From assembly GCA_903932865.1 (NCBI GenBank), contig CAIZHQ010000026.1:186001-250000 (forward strand): a DNA stretch of 64,000 nt, written 5' to 3'. Shown piece by piece: positions 35,921 to 44,763 of the stretch; positions within the stretch are counted from its first letter, which is position 1, and every line of letters starts with the position of its first letter. Position numbers and translations under genes: made by a program. The notes under the pieces were generated by a model that searched no databases, was not told the DNA's origin, and saw only the letters and a list, made by a program, of their open reading frames with translations. The stretch is from an uncultured Burkholderiales bacterium (lineage in GTDB: Bacteria > Pseudomonadota > Gammaproteobacteria > Burkholderiales > Burkholderiaceae_C).

Positions 35921-36804
35921 TAGACAGATTCCAGACGGGGAATCCGTTCTGGTACACCACGGGTGTCGACCAGATCGCGGTAGGCATGCCAAGAGGCGTG
36001 GCCCAGCATCGGCACGATCACGATCAAGCCAAAGAAAAAACTCAAAATGCCCAGCATGCTCAGGCCCATGATCAAAAGCGCCCACAGCACCATCGGCATG
36101 GGATGGGTCAGGACCACTTTCCAGCTGGTCAATACCGCTTGCAAGGTGTTGAGCTGGCGGTCCAGAAGCAAAGGCATGGTCACCACGCTGGAGGCAAAAA
36201 CCGGCGCAGCCATCAGCCCGCCCAACATCAGCCACAGCTCAAACAGATAATGGTGCGGACTGAGCACCACATGGCGAATGAAATCCAAAGGTGTTTGGAT
36301 CGGCACGGGGGTCAATAAGGTGATCAGAGCCGATGAAGTCATGACCCATCCTGTGCCCGCCAGACCCAGCAACAAACCAAAACGCACCAGGCACCAGTAA
36401 TTCACCGGTTCGTTGTTCTGTAGCGTTTGCCATTGCGTCCAGGTCTTGTACAAAAGCCGCAGGTTCACGGTTTCGTTTCTCTCGATGGCCCGACTCATGG
36501 CGTATAGGCTGGTGGCCAAAACAGGAGCGACGACCAAAAACCCAGATACCGCACTGGCCAACAACCAAAACCTGTCGTGTGCCAGCCAAGTGATGAGGCC
36601 CCCACCTATGGCCACGACCAAACCGTGCGCCAGGCTCAGCCAAGGTGAATGCCAAATGTCTTGCAGGCCCAGATAGAGCCAATACAAGGGTTGCTTTCCA
36701 TTGATAGGCAAAACAACAGGCAAGTTCAAACGCCCATGACCACTTGGGGGCTTTTCGGGCAATGGGTTAGGGGGATGAAGACGAGTTGGGGAAGTTTCAG
36801 CCAT
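35920..36804 (-). CDS. DUF2189-type multi-pass membrane protein
   Basis: This 294-residue inner-membrane protein has about six helices after a proline-rich cytoplasmic N terminus. Segments WLYLGLQDIWHSPWLSLAHG and SGFLVVAPVLATSLYAMSRAIER resemble DUF2189/BPSS1780 membrane proteins, whose function is unknown. ATG 36804 gives a normal start; a longer frame runs to 36870. Its stop is coupled to the small DUF2788 gene. Confidence 0.8.
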   Translation of the reverse strand: MAETSPTRLHPPNPLPEKPPSGHGRLNLPVVLPINGKQPLYWLYLGLQDIWHSPWLSLAHGLVVAIGGGLITWLAHDRFWLLASAVSGFLVVAPVLATSLYAMSRAIERNETVNLRLLYKTWTQWQTLQNNEPVNYWCLVRFGLLLGLAGTGWVMTSSALITLLTPVPIQTPLDFIRHVVLSPHHYLFELWLMLGGLMAAPVFASSVVTMPLLLDRQLNTLQAVLTSWKVVLTHPMPMVLWALLIMGLSMLGILSFFFGLIVIVPMLGHASWHAYRDLVDTRGVPERIPRLESV

Positions 36805-36858
36805 GAAATCGAGCTTACCTGCCGGGCGATTTGTGAATTTGACGTGCATCAAATGACC

Positions 36859-36880
36859 AAAGGCTGCCAAGCAGCCTTTT
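36859..36880 (-). terminator. Terminator of the Spy-like gene
   Basis: AAAGGCTGC (36859-36867) pairs with GCAGCCTTT (36871-36879) over a three-base loop. It is 40 bp past the stop of the minus-strand Spy/CpxP-like gene and before the DUF2189 gene start. Read on the minus strand the stem ends in TTT, a short U-tract. Confidence 0.6.
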
Positions 36881-36919
36881 GGATTCAGTCAAACCGATGA
36901 AAACCCAGCCGGGTGGTGC

Positions 36920-37405
36920 TCAATGGTTTCCATGACCGCCTGTGTGCTTCATGGCGTGCATGCCTGGGCCTTTCATCATGCGAGCGGTTTCCTGATCAAA
37001 CACCTGCTTTTGGTCAGGGTTCAGGGAGGCATAAAAAACGTTGGTTGCTACTGCTCGTTGTTGCATGTGTGCGTCGCGTTGGGCTTTTATGGCCTGCATC
37101 TGATCCAAGCGCTCGGGTGTAGTCATTTGATCAAAGGCTGCACGTTCGGGCCGCGCCATGCGAGCAGGATGTTGCATCGACTGGCTGAAACTGTTCCACG
37201 CGGGTTCTTGAGCCGCTTGCAAGTTCAGTTTGGACTTGAGCTCGGCCAGATGTTGCGTGTGGCGCTCACCTTTGTGCCCGCGCATTTTCTCCATGCGGTC
37301 AACAGGGGAGCTCTCGGTGGAGGCGGTGGTGTTTTGGGCCAGGGCCAGACCGGTCAGGCTGGCCATCAAGGCCGTGGCGATCAAGGTCATTCGAATCGAT
37401 TTCAT
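36920..37405 (-). CDS. Spy/CpxP-like periplasmic protein
   Basis: This 161-residue protein has a signal peptide (MKSIRMTLIATALMASLTGLALA) and a helical mature part. Two LTxxQ-like stretches occur (MTTPERLDQM and LNPDQKQVF), as in the Spy/CpxP/CnrX group of periplasmic stress or metal-response proteins. The tail is rich in methionine and histidine (HAMKHTGGHGNH), which could bind copper or another metal; the copper genes copZ and copA lie less than 1 kb away. ATG 37405 has AAAGGA upstream. Confidence 0.8.
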   Translation of the reverse strand: MKSIRMTLIATALMASLTGLALAQNTTASTESSPVDRMEKMRGHKGERHTQHLAELKSKLNLQAAQEPAWNSFSQSMQHPARMARPERAAFDQMTTPERLDQMQAIKAQRDAHMQQRAVATNVFYASLNPDQKQVFDQETARMMKGPGMHAMKHTGGHGNH

Positions 37406-37491
37406 GGAAACATCCTTTGGTTGATGGGATGCCTGCAATGTGATCCGCCCATGTATCCGGGCTGTGCCTGGATGCTGCTGATTTGTAAAGA

Positions 37492-37686
37492 TCAGCTGTT
37501 TTTGTTTTTGCAGGTGTTAATGCCCAGCAAGCTGTAAGGCGGGCACCAACCTGTCAAGCCCGTGGCCAATGGCACCAGGCCCAACCAGCCCCAGACGCCC
37601 ACGGTATTTGTAGCGGCCAGTGCGATCAAGACAAGACCACCCACGATCCGGACGATGCGTTCGATGTTGCCAATGTTTTTGCTCAT
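37492..37686 (-). CDS. DUF2892 (YgaP-type) small membrane protein
   Basis: This 64-residue protein matches the DUF2892 pattern. It starts MSKNIGNIERIVRIVGG, has two membrane helices, and has GLTGWCPPYSLLGINTC near the end with two conserved cysteines. Similar domains form the membrane part of the rhodanese YgaP. It is probably co-transcribed with copZ (25 bp downstream) and may belong to a thiol- or metal-related set. Confidence 0.85.
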   Translation of the reverse strand: MSKNIGNIERIVRIVGGLVLIALAATNTVGVWGWLGLVPLATGLTGWCPPYSLLGINTCKNKNS

Positions 37687-37711
37687 GTGAAACTCCCGGA
37701 TGGTTAAAAAC

Positions 37712-37909
37712 TCAAGCGCTCACGCGGTAACCCTCGTCGGCAATGGCTTGAGCCAAAGCCTCGCGGTTTTTTTCTGAATCCACTTGCACGGTGTTGTGTG
37801 TGCGGTCGATCACAACCTTGGCTTGTGCATCCAAAGACAATAAAGCTTTGGTGACTGCTTTTTCGCAGTGGCCACACGTCATGCCCTCCACGGTGAAAAT
37901 TTGGTACAT
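37712..37909 (-). CDS. copZ: Copper chaperone (CopZ-like HMA domain)
   Basis: This 65-residue protein is a single heavy-metal-associated domain with the metal motif GMTCGHC at residues 9-15. It would bind Cu(I) and hand it to the ATPase encoded divergently. The start at 37909 gives MYQIFTVEGMTCGHC, as usual for the family, with GGAAG upstream on the minus strand. It shares a short promoter region with copA. Confidence 0.92.
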   Translation of the reverse strand: MYQIFTVEGMTCGHCEKAVTKALLSLDAQAKVVIDRTHNTVQVDSEKNREALAQAIADEGYRVSA

Positions 37910-37937
37910 GATGCTTCCTTTCCAATGAACTGAACAC

Positions 37938-37969
37938 GACCCCGTAGGGTCTGGTCTGAGCATAGACCA
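37938..37969. promoter_or_regulatory. Paired inverted repeats between copZ and copA
   Basis: Two short palindromes lie side by side: GACCC-CGTA-GGGTC (37938-37951) and TGGTCT-GAGCAT-AGACCA (37952-37969). They sit in the 76-bp space between the divergent copper genes and could be operators of a CueR-like or other copper sensor. No regulator gene is seen next to them. Confidence 0.45.
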
Positions 37970-37985
37970 TCTAGGACTTCATGCC

Positions 37986-40193
37986 ATGACACAGATCAAG
38001 ATTGAGCCTCCCATCACCTATGACATCGGCATCGGCGGCATGACCTGCGCCTCGTGTGTGGCGCGTGTCGAAAAAGCCCTGAAAAAAATGCCCGGCGTAC
38101 TGAGCGCCACGGTCAACCTGGCCACCGAATCGGCCCGCATCGAAGCGGCGTCCAATGACGTAACCGACGCACGGTTGCGCCGCGCCGTGCGCGACGCCGG
38201 GTACGAGCCGCGCACACACGAAGCACAAGCCGATGTGGGCCGTGAATCACCTTGGGCGGGGCTCATGCCGATCGGTGTGGGTCTGCTGTTGACCACACCC
38301 TTGGTTTTGCCCATGCTGGCCGAGCTGTGGGGCCAGCACTGGATGCTGCCCGCTTGGGTTCAATTCGCGCTGGCCACGCCTGTGCAGTTCGTATTGGGCG
38401 CACGCTTTTACAAAGCCGGTTGGCATGCCCTGAAGGCACTCACGGGCAACATGGATTTGCTGGTGTCCTTGGGCACCACCGCAGGTTGGGCTTTGTCGGT
38501 TTGGCTGTGGCTCACGGCACACGAGGGGCACGCGCCACACCTGTATTTTGAAGGCTCGGCCGTGGTCATCACTTTGGTGATGCTGGGCAAATGGCTGGAG
38601 ACGCGTGCCAAGCGCCAAACCACCGAAGCGATTCGTGCCTTGCACGCCTTGCGCCCGAACAAAGCCCATTGGTTGGGCGAAGACGGCGAAGTCGATGTAC
38701 CCGTGGACGAAATCCTGGTTGGCGACCGGATCGTGGTGCGGCCTGGCGAGCGTTTTCCGCTGGATGGCGAATTGGTCGAAGGCCAAACCCAGGTGGACGA
38801 ATCCATGCTGACCGGCGAGCCCTTGCCTGTGGCCAAAGCACCAGGTGCAGCCTTGACGGGCGGGTCGATCAATGGCGAGGGGCGTGTGCTCATGCGTGTC
38901 ACAGCGGTGGGCCATGAAACCGTGCTCTCGCACATCATCCGCTTGGTCGAAGACGCGCAAGCCGCCAAAGCGCCCATACAAAGGCTGGTGGACAAAGTGG
39001 CTGAAGTGTTTGTGCCCGTGGTGCTGGTGATCGCCCTGCTCACCTTGGGCGCGTGGATGGCAACAGGTGCCGATTTTGAAACGGCCCTCATCCACGCGGT
39101 GGCCGTGCTCGTTATTGCCTGCCCTTGCGCCCTGGGCCTGGCCACGCCCGTGGCCATCATGGCGGGCACGGGTGTGGCGGCCAAACACGGCATCTTGATC
39201 AAAGATGTGCAGGCGCTGGAGTTGGCGCACCGCGTGCAAACCGTGGCCTTTGACAAAACCGGCACGCTCACCGTGGGTCAGCCGCGTTTGCTGGCCCATG
39301 TGCCTGCGCTTGGTCAAGATGTACCAGGTGCTTTGGCCTTGGCCGCACGCGTGCAAAGCGGCAGTGAACACCCCTTGGCCCGCGCGGTGGTGAGTGCCGC
39401 AGAAAAGCTGGGCCTCGCAGGCCCCACCGCGCAAGACCTGCAGGCGGTGCCCGGCAAGGGCGTGCTGGCCAAGGTGGACGGCAGGCAGCTGTTGCTGGGC
39501 AGTTTGCGCTGGCTGCAAGAAGAAGGTTTGGACATCGGGGTTTGGCAGCCAGACATCGATGCCTTGCAGGCGCAAGGCGCGAGCTTGTCTGCCTTGGCCG
39601 AGCGCACCGATGCGGGTTTGCACGCCCAGCTGCTCATGGGTTTTGGCGATGAACCCAAAGTGGGCGCTGCACAAGCCTTGGGTGCGCTGCGCGATCGTGG
39701 CCTGAAACTGGTGATGATTTCGGGTGACAACCAAGCCGCAGCCGAAGCCATGGCACGCCGCCTGGGCCTGCGCCCCGAGGCGGGGGAAGTGCTGGCCAAT
39801 GTGCTGCCCGGCGACAAGTCGGCGCAGGTGCAAAAACTGCGCGCGGGCGGCCAGGTGGTGGCCATGGTGGGCGATGGGGTGAACGACGCGCCCGCCTTGG
39901 CGGCCGCCGATGTGGGCATGGCCATGGGCAACGGCACCGATGTGGCCATGCACGCAGCGGGCATTACCCTCATGCGTGGCGATGTCGCCTTGGTGGGCGC
40001 GGCACTCGACATTTCTGCCCGTACCGTGGCCAAGATCCGGCAGAACCTGTTTTGGGCTTTTGCCTACAACGTGGCCGGCATTCCCTTGGCTGCCTTGGGC
40101 TACCTCAATCCCATGATGGCGGGCGCCGCCATGGCACTCAGCTCGGTCAGTGTCATGGCCAATGCCTTGTTGCTCAAGCGTTGGAAACCCTGA
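37986..40193 (+). CDS. copA: Copper-exporting P-type ATPase CopA
   Basis: This 735-residue P1B-type ATPase pumps Cu(I) out of the cytoplasm. It has one N-terminal HMA domain (GMTCASC at 18-24), eight membrane helices with the transport motif CPC in [12 protein letters not shown], and the actuator TGE in MLTGEPLPV. The phosphorylated aspartate lies in DKTGTLT, the SEHPLARA nucleotide motif follows, then [10 protein letters not shown]. It is divergent from copZ. The short N terminus with a single HMA is common in bacterial CopA. Confidence 0.95.
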   Translation: MTQIKIEPPITYDIGIGGMTCASCVARVEKALKKMPGVLSATVNLATESARIEAASNDVTDARLRRAVRDAGYEPRTHEAQADVGRESPWAGLMPIGVGLLLTTPLVLPMLAELWGQHWMLPAWVQFALATPVQFVLGARFYKAGWHALKALTGNMDLLVSLGTTAGWALSVWLWLTAHEGHAPHLYFEGSAVVITLVMLGKWLETRAKRQTTEAIRALHALRPNKAHWLGEDGEVDVPVDEILVGDRIVVRPGERFPLDGELVEGQTQVDESMLTGEPLPVAKAPGAALTGGSINGEGRVLMRVTAVGHETVLSHIIRLVEDAQAAKAPIQRLVDKVAEVFVPVVLVIALLTLGAWMATGADFETALIHAVAVLVIACPCALGLATPVAIMAGTGVAAKHGILIKDVQALELAHRVQTVAFDKTGTLTVGQPRLLAHVPALGQDVPGALALAARVQSGSEHPLARAVVSAAEKLGLAGPTAQDLQAVPGKGVLAKVDGRQLLLGSLRWLQEEGLDIGVWQPDIDALQAQGASLSALAERTDAGLHAQLLMGFGDEPKVGAAQALGALRDRGLKLVMISGDNQAAAEAMARRLGLRPEAGEVLANVLPGDKSAQVQKLRAGGQVVAMVGDGVNDAPALAAADVGMAMGNGTDVAMHAAGITLMRGDVALVGAALDISARTVAKIRQNLFWAFAYNVAGIPLAALGYLNPMMAGAAMALSSVSVMANALLLKRWKP

Positions 40194-40220
40194 AATTACA
40201 AGGCCTTGAGGGTGACGATT

Positions 40221-40880
40221 TCAGAACATCCACTTGGTCCCCAGCGTCACCAGGTTTTGACCGGCCTGTCGCCCCACGCTGCCATCGAGCTGTAACTTGG
40301 GCAGGATGTTGGTGCGCAAACCCGTGGCCCAAACGGGTTTGTCGTGTTGTTGGCCATAAACCTCCACATGGGCAGTGACATCACCATAAGCTCGCTCCCA
40401 GGCCAAGCCCCAAGTGCCTATGCGTTGGCTGCTGGAAACATCGAACAACCCCAGATTGGTGTGCAGGCTGCCCAGTCGGGCGTGGTTGCAACTGATCAGG
40501 GCGTTCACATACCCCTTTGACGCGTCACCGGTCATTCGGGCCGTGCCGACCACAGCACCGGCATTGCAGCCGTTTTCCTGTGACGGGGTGATGCGGAATT
40601 TGGCCTGAATGTTCAAGGTCTCAAGCCCGGTTTTTGAATCACGCGCCATGCCTGCACCCAACTCTACATTTTGGATGGGTGAATAGGCGGGTGCGATGGC
40701 CCAACTCCGCGAGCCGTTCGGGGCGCGCGTCCACCAGCCTTCAAGATGGCCTTCACCCACGTCGTTCACATTGGCATCGTCAACGGTCAACGGTCGTCCG
40801 GCTTGGACGCTGAGCACGAAGCCCAAGCCTAGCAATAAAAACAGGGCCTTGCGTGGGTGGGTTTTAGAAAGGGTGATCAT
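40221..40880 (-). CDS. Outer-membrane beta-barrel protein, phenol-MetA-like
   Basis: This 219-residue protein has a signal peptide ending at VLSVQA and a mature part made of alternating strands that ends in phenylalanine (GTKWMF), as outer-membrane barrels do. The opening RPLTVDDANVNDVGEGHLEGWW and the strand pattern resemble the MetA-pathway/transporter group of predicted outer-membrane proteins. It is convergent with copA. The cargo is unknown. Confidence 0.7.
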   Translation of the reverse strand: MITLSKTHPRKALFLLLGLGFVLSVQAGRPLTVDDANVNDVGEGHLEGWWTRAPNGSRSWAIAPAYSPIQNVELGAGMARDSKTGLETLNIQAKFRITPSQENGCNAGAVVGTARMTGDASKGYVNALISCNHARLGSLHTNLGLFDVSSSQRIGTWGLAWERAYGDVTAHVEVYGQQHDKPVWATGLRTNILPKLQLDGSVGRQAGQNLVTLGTKWMF

Positions 40881-40949
40881 GGGTGGCGATGAAAGAACAA
40901 AAGTGAATCATTTGCCTGGGCTCAAACTCAGGAATGGCTTGCGTTGGAA

Positions 40950-41735
40950 TCAATGCGCGTAATCTGGACTCTCGCGCTGCAGCTTGCGCAGCAGCGAAGG
41001 CCAAACAAATGCACCGCCAAGGCCTCCCGTTTGCACACGCATGGCGGTGGCCACACCCGTCAGGATTTGGGGGTCCACCGCCGTGAGGTCTTTGGGGCCC
41101 GCTTGGCCCGCCAGTGCATCTACTTGAATGCGGCAGGTGTTTTCAAAGGTGTACATCGACAAAAATGCATCGGCAATGGTTTTGCCCACGGTGAGCAGGC
41201 CGTGGTTGCGCAGCATCAGGTAATTGGCATCGCCCAAGTCGGCTTGCAGTCGCAGCTTTTCGTCGTCACGAATGGCCACGCCTTCATAGCCGTGGTAAGC
41301 CAGCGAGGCCAGCACAAAAGTGCTTTGCTGGCTGATGGGCAGCACCCCGTGCGCCTGCGCGCTCACGGCCACCCCGGCGCGCGTGTGGGTGTGCAGCACA
41401 CAACCTGCATCGGGCCGCGCTTCGTGCACCGCGCTGTGGATCACAAAGCCCGCCGGGTTCACCGGGAAAGGGCTGTCGTGCAGCTTGTTGCACTGCATGT
41501 CCACCTTCACCAAGCTGGACGCGGTGATCTCGTCAAACATCAGGCCGTAGGGGTTGATCAAAAACTGGTGGTCATCGCCTGCCACCGAATGCGGCAGTTT
41601 GGCGCTGATGTGGGTGAACACCAGATCGCTCCAGCCGTACAGCGCCACCAGCCGGTAACACGCGGCCAAGTCCAGGCGCAGCTGCCATTCGTCGGGGTGA
41701 ACGCTGTCTTTCAAAGAAGGAATCTCAAACGCCAT
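40950..41735 (-). CDS. Class II aldolase/adducin family protein
   Basis: This 261-residue protein belongs to the fuculose-phosphate aldolase/adducin fold. Metal-binding histidines are visible in CVLHTHTRAGVAVSA and in LMLRNHGLLTVG, and the N-terminal LAACYRLVALYGWSDLVFTHIS matches the group. Family members do retro-aldol reactions or act as decarboxylases or epimerases, so the reaction here is not certain. It stands alone on the minus strand. Confidence 0.88.
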   Translation of the reverse strand: MAFEIPSLKDSVHPDEWQLRLDLAACYRLVALYGWSDLVFTHISAKLPHSVAGDDHQFLINPYGLMFDEITASSLVKVDMQCNKLHDSPFPVNPAGFVIHSAVHEARPDAGCVLHTHTRAGVAVSAQAHGVLPISQQSTFVLASLAYHGYEGVAIRDDEKLRLQADLGDANYLMLRNHGLLTVGKTIADAFLSMYTFENTCRIQVDALAGQAGPKDLTAVDPQILTGVATAMRVQTGGLGGAFVWPSLLRKLQRESPDYAH

Positions 41736-41823
41736 GGCTGTGCTCCGAACGGCAAAAACTTTAGCTTATCCATGAACCGCTGAGCCCCTTGACGTCTTGG
41801 TGACTGGCACACCGAACGCAGCC

Positions 41824-42099
41824 TCAGGCATCAGGGCGGGTCATTTTTTCAAGTCGGGTCAGGTAGGTGCGCGCAAACTGTCCTTGATCGTCCAGCGGCC
41901 CGCACATTTCCACCGAAGCCTGCAGTTGCCCGCACACCGCAGGCCGTTCGGGTTGACCAAAAATTTTGCAACGCAGTAGTTCGTCGAGTTGTACGCAAGG
42001 CACGCCCGCAGGTTTGCCGTTGGGCATGCCGGGGATGGGCGAGGAGATGGATGGGGCGGTGCAGCAAGCGGCGCAGCCGGGGCGACAGGTCAAAGTCAT
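41824..42099 (-). CDS. YkgJ-family cysteine-cluster protein
   Basis: This 91-residue protein has the YkgJ cysteine pattern: [12 protein letters not shown] at the N terminus, then CVQL, LRCKIF and the later PAVCGQ. These cysteines are thought to bind zinc or an iron-sulfur cluster. The PxxC...RP.C layout matches the family. Its function is unknown. It follows mltA on the minus strand after 19 bp, so it is probably in the same operon. Confidence 0.85.
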   Translation of the reverse strand: MTLTCRPGCAACCTAPSISSPIPGMPNGKPAGVPCVQLDELLRCKIFGQPERPAVCGQLQASVEMCGPLDDQGQFARTYLTRLEKMTRPDA

Positions 42100-42118
42100 C
42101 CGGTCAAGGGTATCCGGC

Positions 42119-43279
42119 TCAGCGTGGCCACAGGGCCCACAGTTGCAGGGGCTGCTTCAGGCGCCCGGCCAGCTCGCCCGCTGCTGCGCCAGAGCCCGCG
42201 TAATAGTCGGCCCGCACCGCACCCACGATGGCGGTGCCGGTGTCTTGGGCCAGCACCAGGCGGTCCAAATTGGTTTGGGGGCCGGTGGACTTCATCCACA
42301 CCGGGGTGCCGTAGGGGATGCTGCGGCGGTCCACCGCGATCGAGCGCTCGGCCGTGAGCGGCACGCCTTGTGCGCCTTTGGGGCCGGGCGGCACGCTGCC
42401 CTGGGGCACGGCTTCTTCGCGGAAGAACACCACACGCGGGTTTTGCCACAGCAGCTCGTTCACCCGCGATGGGTTGCGGTCAATCCAGGCCTTGATGCCG
42501 GGCCAGCTCGCGTCGGTGATCAGGCGGCGGTCCAGCAGCCAGCGGCCGATGCTTTTGTAGGGTTGGTCGTTGGTGGCGGCGTAGGCCATGCGCACCCAGC
42601 GCTGGCGGCCGTCGGGCTCGGTCACATTCACCAGGCCCGAGCCCTGGATGTGCAGCACCATGGCGTCCACCGGGTCGGCCAAATACAGCAGTTCTTTGCC
42701 GCGCAGGGCGGCGCGTGCGGCGGGCAGGGTTTCGATCTCTTGTCGGCTGAACCAGGGTTTGCGCTGGGCCAGTTGTGCGGGCGGCGCGTACAGCGGCACT
42801 TGGAACGCGCCTTGCGCCTGGCGCGAGCCCGTCAAGGCCGGTTCGTAATAACCGGTCAGCAGGCCTTCGCTGCGTTGGTCCAGCGCCTCGACGCGGTAGG
42901 GCTGGAGTTTGTCGCGCATCCACCGGCGCTGCATTTCGGCGCTGGCGTTGGCCAGTTGTGCGATCTCGGGGCACAGCGCCCGCCAGTCGGGGGCCGGGCG
43001 TTGGCAGCTTTGCAGCCAGGCGGGCCAGGCTTCGTTGACGGCGTCCCGGTCCATGCCGGGCAGCTCGGCCCAGCGCACCGGCACCCAGCGGCTTTGCTCG
43101 CGCACCAGGGCGGGCGGCAGGGGCCAGGTGTCGTCCATGTCTGGCACAGGTGATGGGCTTGAGGTGGGCGGGGCTTGCACCACGGGGGCGATCGAGCAGG
43201 CGGCCAGCATCCCTACAATCGCGGCCAACAAGAAGCCGACCCGCAACGGGCGGCCGATCAAGAAACGGGGGTTTTGCAT
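42119..43279 (-). CDS. mltA: Membrane-bound lytic murein transglycosylase A
   Basis: This 386-residue lipoprotein cuts peptidoglycan glycan strands to 1,6-anhydro ends. The signal is basic then hydrophobic and ends LAACS. The MltA domain ([11 protein letters not shown]) and the C-terminal 3D domain with [20 protein letters not shown], carrying the catalytic aspartate, are clear. ATG 43279 gives a normal lipoprotein signal; the frame is open to 43498 but that part lies over a divergent small gene whose own ATG is at 43278. Confidence 0.93.
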   Translation of the reverse strand: MQNPRFLIGRPLRVGFLLAAIVGMLAACSIAPVVQAPPTSSPSPVPDMDDTWPLPPALVREQSRWVPVRWAELPGMDRDAVNEAWPAWLQSCQRPAPDWRALCPEIAQLANASAEMQRRWMRDKLQPYRVEALDQRSEGLLTGYYEPALTGSRQAQGAFQVPLYAPPAQLAQRKPWFSRQEIETLPAARAALRGKELLYLADPVDAMVLHIQGSGLVNVTEPDGRQRWVRMAYAATNDQPYKSIGRWLLDRRLITDASWPGIKAWIDRNPSRVNELLWQNPRVVFFREEAVPQGSVPPGPKGAQGVPLTAERSIAVDRRSIPYGTPVWMKSTGPQTNLDRLVLAQDTGTAIVGAVRADYYAGSGAAAGELAGRLKQPLQLWALWPR

Positions 43280-43493
43280 GGGTCTGATTTTGCTGGAAGC
43301 TTTGCTGGCTTTGTTCATCTTCATCGCGATTGTCTGGTGGACCATGTTTTCCGGCCGCAGCAAAGGTGAATTGCGCCAGGCCCAGCCGCCCTCTGAACAA
43401 CCCCCAAACGATATCGGCGCGCATGGACCGGGCCATGCCGTGAGCGAAGCGGCGCCAACAACATCCACCAGGCCCGAGGAAAGCCGCCACTGA
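43278..43493 (+). CDS. Small single-span membrane protein
   Basis: This 71-residue protein has one N-terminal membrane helix (GLILLEALLALFIFIAIVWW), then TMFSGRSKGELR and a polar, proline-rich tail. The start shares the bases CATG with the divergent mltA start. The hydrophobic-helix-then-WWTMFSGR pattern looks conserved to me in this group of bacteria, but no function is known. It ends eight bases before the convergent NlpC/P60 stop. Confidence 0.65.
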   Translation: MGLILLEALLALFIFIAIVWWTMFSGRSKGELRQAQPPSEQPPNDIGAHGPGHAVSEAAPTTSTRPEESRH

Positions 43494-43498
43494 AGCAC

Positions 43499-44101
43499 TC
43501 AGTCCAGCAGGCTGTGTGCCCCTTCAAAGCGTTGTGCGTAATAGGGGCTGCTGAGTGCGTCAACGCGCACGCCAGTGCGCGGATTGCTGGCATGGACAAA
43601 GCGGCCGTCCCCCACATACACCCCGACATGCGAGTGGCGTGTACCCAGGGTATTGAAAAACACCAAATCACCGGGCAGCAAATCGGCCCGGTTGATAGGA
43701 CGGGACAGCCTGCCCAGGTCGGCCGCTGAGCCTCGCACCTGCAAGCCTCCTCCTTCGCGCAGCACATGGGTCACCAAGCCCGAGCAGTCAAAGCCCGTGG
43801 CTGGGCCTCGCCCACCCCAGGCATAGGGGGTGTCCAGCAAGGACAACGCCACCATGGCCACATCGTTGCGAACGCTGTTGTAGTGGCCTGCAGGTCGGGG
43901 TCGGGATGCCGAAGGGTTCGCAGGCACCGAGCTGGCGGGCGCCGTGCGGCGAGCCGCGGGCGATGAGCAGCCCGCCAGCAGGACGGCGGCACCCAGACCC
44001 AGACCTGTGAGCAAGCAGATGCGGCGCTGCGTGTCATGCGCTGCACGCGCCGGGCAGGGAGCGGGCAGCGCTTGGCGTAAAGAGTTGTCAACGTTGTTCA
44101 T
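43499..44101 (-). CDS. NlpC/P60 cysteine peptidase lipoprotein
   Basis: This 200-residue protein is a C40-family endopeptidase that cleaves peptidoglycan stem peptides. A lipobox LLAGC follows the N-terminal signal. The catalytic cysteine is in GFDCSGLVTHVL, and the first histidine is in RHSHVGVYVGDGRFVHA. It is the last gene of a three-gene operon: its start overlaps the stop of the response-regulator gene (ATGA at 44098-44101), which is unusual for a cell-wall hydrolase and suggests joint control. Confidence 0.92.
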   Translation of the reverse strand: MNNVDNSLRQALPAPCPARAAHDTQRRICLLTGLGLGAAVLLAGCSSPAARRTAPASSVPANPSASRPRPAGHYNSVRNDVAMVALSLLDTPYAWGGRGPATGFDCSGLVTHVLREGGGLQVRGSAADLGRLSRPINRADLLPGDLVFFNTLGTRHSHVGVYVGDGRFVHASNPRTGVRVDALSSPYYAQRFEGAHSLLD

Positions 44102-44763
44102 GCCAATTGCCGCATCAGATTGGCCAACTCAACCGCTGACTTGACTTCCATCTTGTCGAACACGCGTGCGCGGTGCACCTCCACCGTGCGCACGCTGATG
44201 TCGAGTTGGTCAGCGATCAGTTTGTTGGGCAGGCCCTCTACCACCAGGCGCATGACGTTGCTTTCGCGCTCGGTCAGCTCCAGCAGGCGCGATTGCAGGC
44301 GCTGCTGGGTTTGCCGAGCCGACAAACGCTCTTGCGACAAAGCCAAGGCCTGCTCCACCCGGTCGACCAAAGCGTTGTCGGAAAAAGGTTTTTCGCAAAA
44401 ATCAAAGGCGCCGCGCTTGACGCTGTCCACTGCCGTGGGCACATCGGCGTGGCCAGTTAAAAAAATCACCGGCCAGGCCTGGGCCATGCCCTTGGCCAGC
44501 AGCTGCTCGAACAAGGCCAGGCCACTCATGCCGGGCATGCGCACGTCCAGCAAAACGCAAGCCGATTGCTGCAACCTGGCCGGGTCCGGTTGCCAAGCAC
44601 CATCTGCGTTGGGGTGGGTGACTTGCAACATGGCCAAGAAAGCTTCGGCGCTGTCAAAAGACTCACTGAGCAAGCGCCGTGTGCGCAGCAGCCAGGCCAT
44701 TCCTTCGCGCACGCTGGCGTCGTCATCCACAATGAAAACAGTGGGCGTGTCGATGAAGCTCAT
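44098..44763 (-). CDS. FixJ/DctR-type response regulator
   Basis: This 221-residue regulator has a receiver domain (acidic DDD at residues 12-14, phospho-acceptor aspartate in LLDVRMPGMSG, lysine in FCEKPF) and a C-terminal LuxR-type helix-turn-helix (LTERESNVMRLVVEGLPNKLIADQL). It pairs with the sensor kinase encoded just upstream (ATGA overlap at 44760-44763). The pair resembles DctS/DctR, which control C4-dicarboxylate TRAP uptake, but the signal here is unproven. Confidence 0.93.
   Translation of the reverse strand: MSFIDTPTVFIVDDDASVREGMAWLLRTRRLLSESFDSAEAFLAMLQVTHPNADGAWQPDPARLQQSACVLLDVRMPGMSGLALFEQLLAKGMAQAWPVIFLTGHADVPTAVDSVKRGAFDFCEKPFSDNALVDRVEQALALSQERLSARQTQQRLQSRLLELTERESNVMRLVVEGLPNKLIADQLDISVRTVEVHRARVFDKMEVKSAVELANLMRQLA

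Noticed and set aside
38247..39953. Long minus-strand open frame opposite copA
   Set aside because: copA has every P-type ATPase motif; the antisense frame has only low-complexity His/Gln-rich sequence.
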